DNA of 64,000 bases from NCBI GenBank assembly GCA_013397795.1, contig VZTJ01003846.1:1376421-1440420 (forward strand), read 5' to 3'. The translations under genes were made by a program, and so were the position numbers. The notes beneath the pieces were generated by a model that saw nothing but the letters and a program-made list of their open reading frames with translations, did no database searches and was not told the origin of the DNA. The stretch is from Orthonyx spaldingii (taxonomy: Eukaryota; Chordata; Aves; Passeriformes; Orthonychidae). Shown here one piece after another: positions 63,301 to 64,000 of this stretch. How positions within the stretch are numbered: position 1 is the first letter of the stretch; each line of letters starts with the position of its first letter.

Positions 63301-64000
63301 CTCCATAATATCTATGTCTGGAAAATTGGTTGGATTTTATGGAATTTTGTTTCACATAGATACACACTCTTTAGTGTGAAAAAAAGAATTCTATACTAGA
63401 ATAAATATTATGCTAATAACTTTCAAAAGAGAATCAATCTCAGCCTGATTCTGTAGCTGTGAGTGTATAAAAAGACTGTACTGGAATTGAACAGCCCAGA
63501 CAATTATTTCTTTTATCACACGATAAAAGTCTGATGTGTCTCAAAGGAAATGGCATTACTTACTTCTTACCTTCAAAGACTTACTGGACACAGATTAGCT
63601 TTCAGTTTATTATTAAAATGAATCTTTATGAATGTGAAACACATTTTTCGAACATTTTATAAAGTATGGCAAGGTAATTAGTTCCAGAAATATTGTTCCA
63701 GATATTTTAGGTCAGGATGACAACTATGATGATAGTAGTAGGAGTGTGTCTTTGAGCACACATCAGAAGTCAAACTGAAGCTATGTGCCTTTATGAAAGA
63801 GAAAGGAAAAAGGTACATGACATAACCAAATACAGTGGCTTCGTGTAATTCTTTGCCTATACTTCTGAAGATTGATACATTACACTTCTGTGGAAGACTT
63901 ATTTTGACAATAACCTATTGAGCCAAAGAAGATAACAATTTTTGAAACAAATATTAATAGGTTTCATTGAGAGTTCACAAAGCCCAAATCGTCTCTGAAG
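57386..64000. other. Unique AT-rich noncoding DNA
   Basis: No gene, exon or nameable transposon is visible. A strongly A/T-rich tract lies at about 62275-62395 (TTAATTAAA-type words) and a short (AAAT)n at 63281-63294. Slightly higher GC patches near 59070-59170 and 59815-59960 carry no recognisable coding sequence. Confidence 0.5.

Noticed and set aside
1..64000. CRISPR arrays, operons, tRNA, rRNA or snRNA genes
   Set aside because: No regularly spaced direct repeats, cloverleaf-forming A/B-box pairs or known small-RNA signatures were seen on either strand.

Overview
This window looks like gene-poor, AT-rich nuclear DNA from a bird. The main evidence is a set of interspersed CR1 LINE copies of the avian type. 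Most are 5'-truncated and keep the diagnostic 3' end: a short 3' terminus with repeats of the ATTCTGTGATTC / ATTCTATGATTC kind, preceded by the conserved CR1 3' UTR. I found no protein-coding host gene, no recognisable exon, no tRNA, rRNA or snRNA gene, no CRISPR array and no bacterial-type operon. Apart from LINE fragments, the open frames are short, unrelated to any family I know, and of the size expected by chance.

Layout. 1-16 kb is unique AT-rich DNA with one CR1 3' end (about 1260-1434) and a homeodomain-site-rich stretch near 10.1-11.0 kb that could be a conserved enhancer. 16-23 kb holds a perfect inverted repeat (16960-16993), a CR1 3' end (17578-17781), a two-stem hairpin (18110-18183), two minus-strand CR1 copies (20351-20665 and 22080-22590) and a MIR-like SINE relic (21871-21965). 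24.4-25.5 kb holds a poly-G tract and a GC-rich 750-bp block with solo-LTR hallmarks. 28.95-29.98 kb holds a very old CR1/L3-like relic. 32.9-33.8 kb has two short recent tandem duplications. 37.34-38.15 kb is a second, 805-bp LTR-like block with a (GA)n tract. 43.3-43.9 kb is a CR1 endonuclease-domain fragment, 45.2-45.4 kb a CR1 3' end, and 51.2-51.9 kb a CR1 reverse-transcriptase fragment. 55.3-56.6 kb is the largest CR1 copy, split by a 249-bp solo LTR with a 6-bp target-site duplication. The rest, to 64 kb, is mostly unique AT-rich DNA.

The parts do not form a pathway. The window records successive transposition: an ancient CR1/L3 layer, a MIR-like layer, younger CR1 copies, and endogenous-retrovirus LTRs, at least one of which landed inside an existing CR1. 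The best candidates for something functional are the two homeodomain/POU-site-rich stretches (about 10.1-11.0 kb and 47.88-48.02 kb) and the 18.1-kb hairpin. All three are inferences that need comparative alignment.
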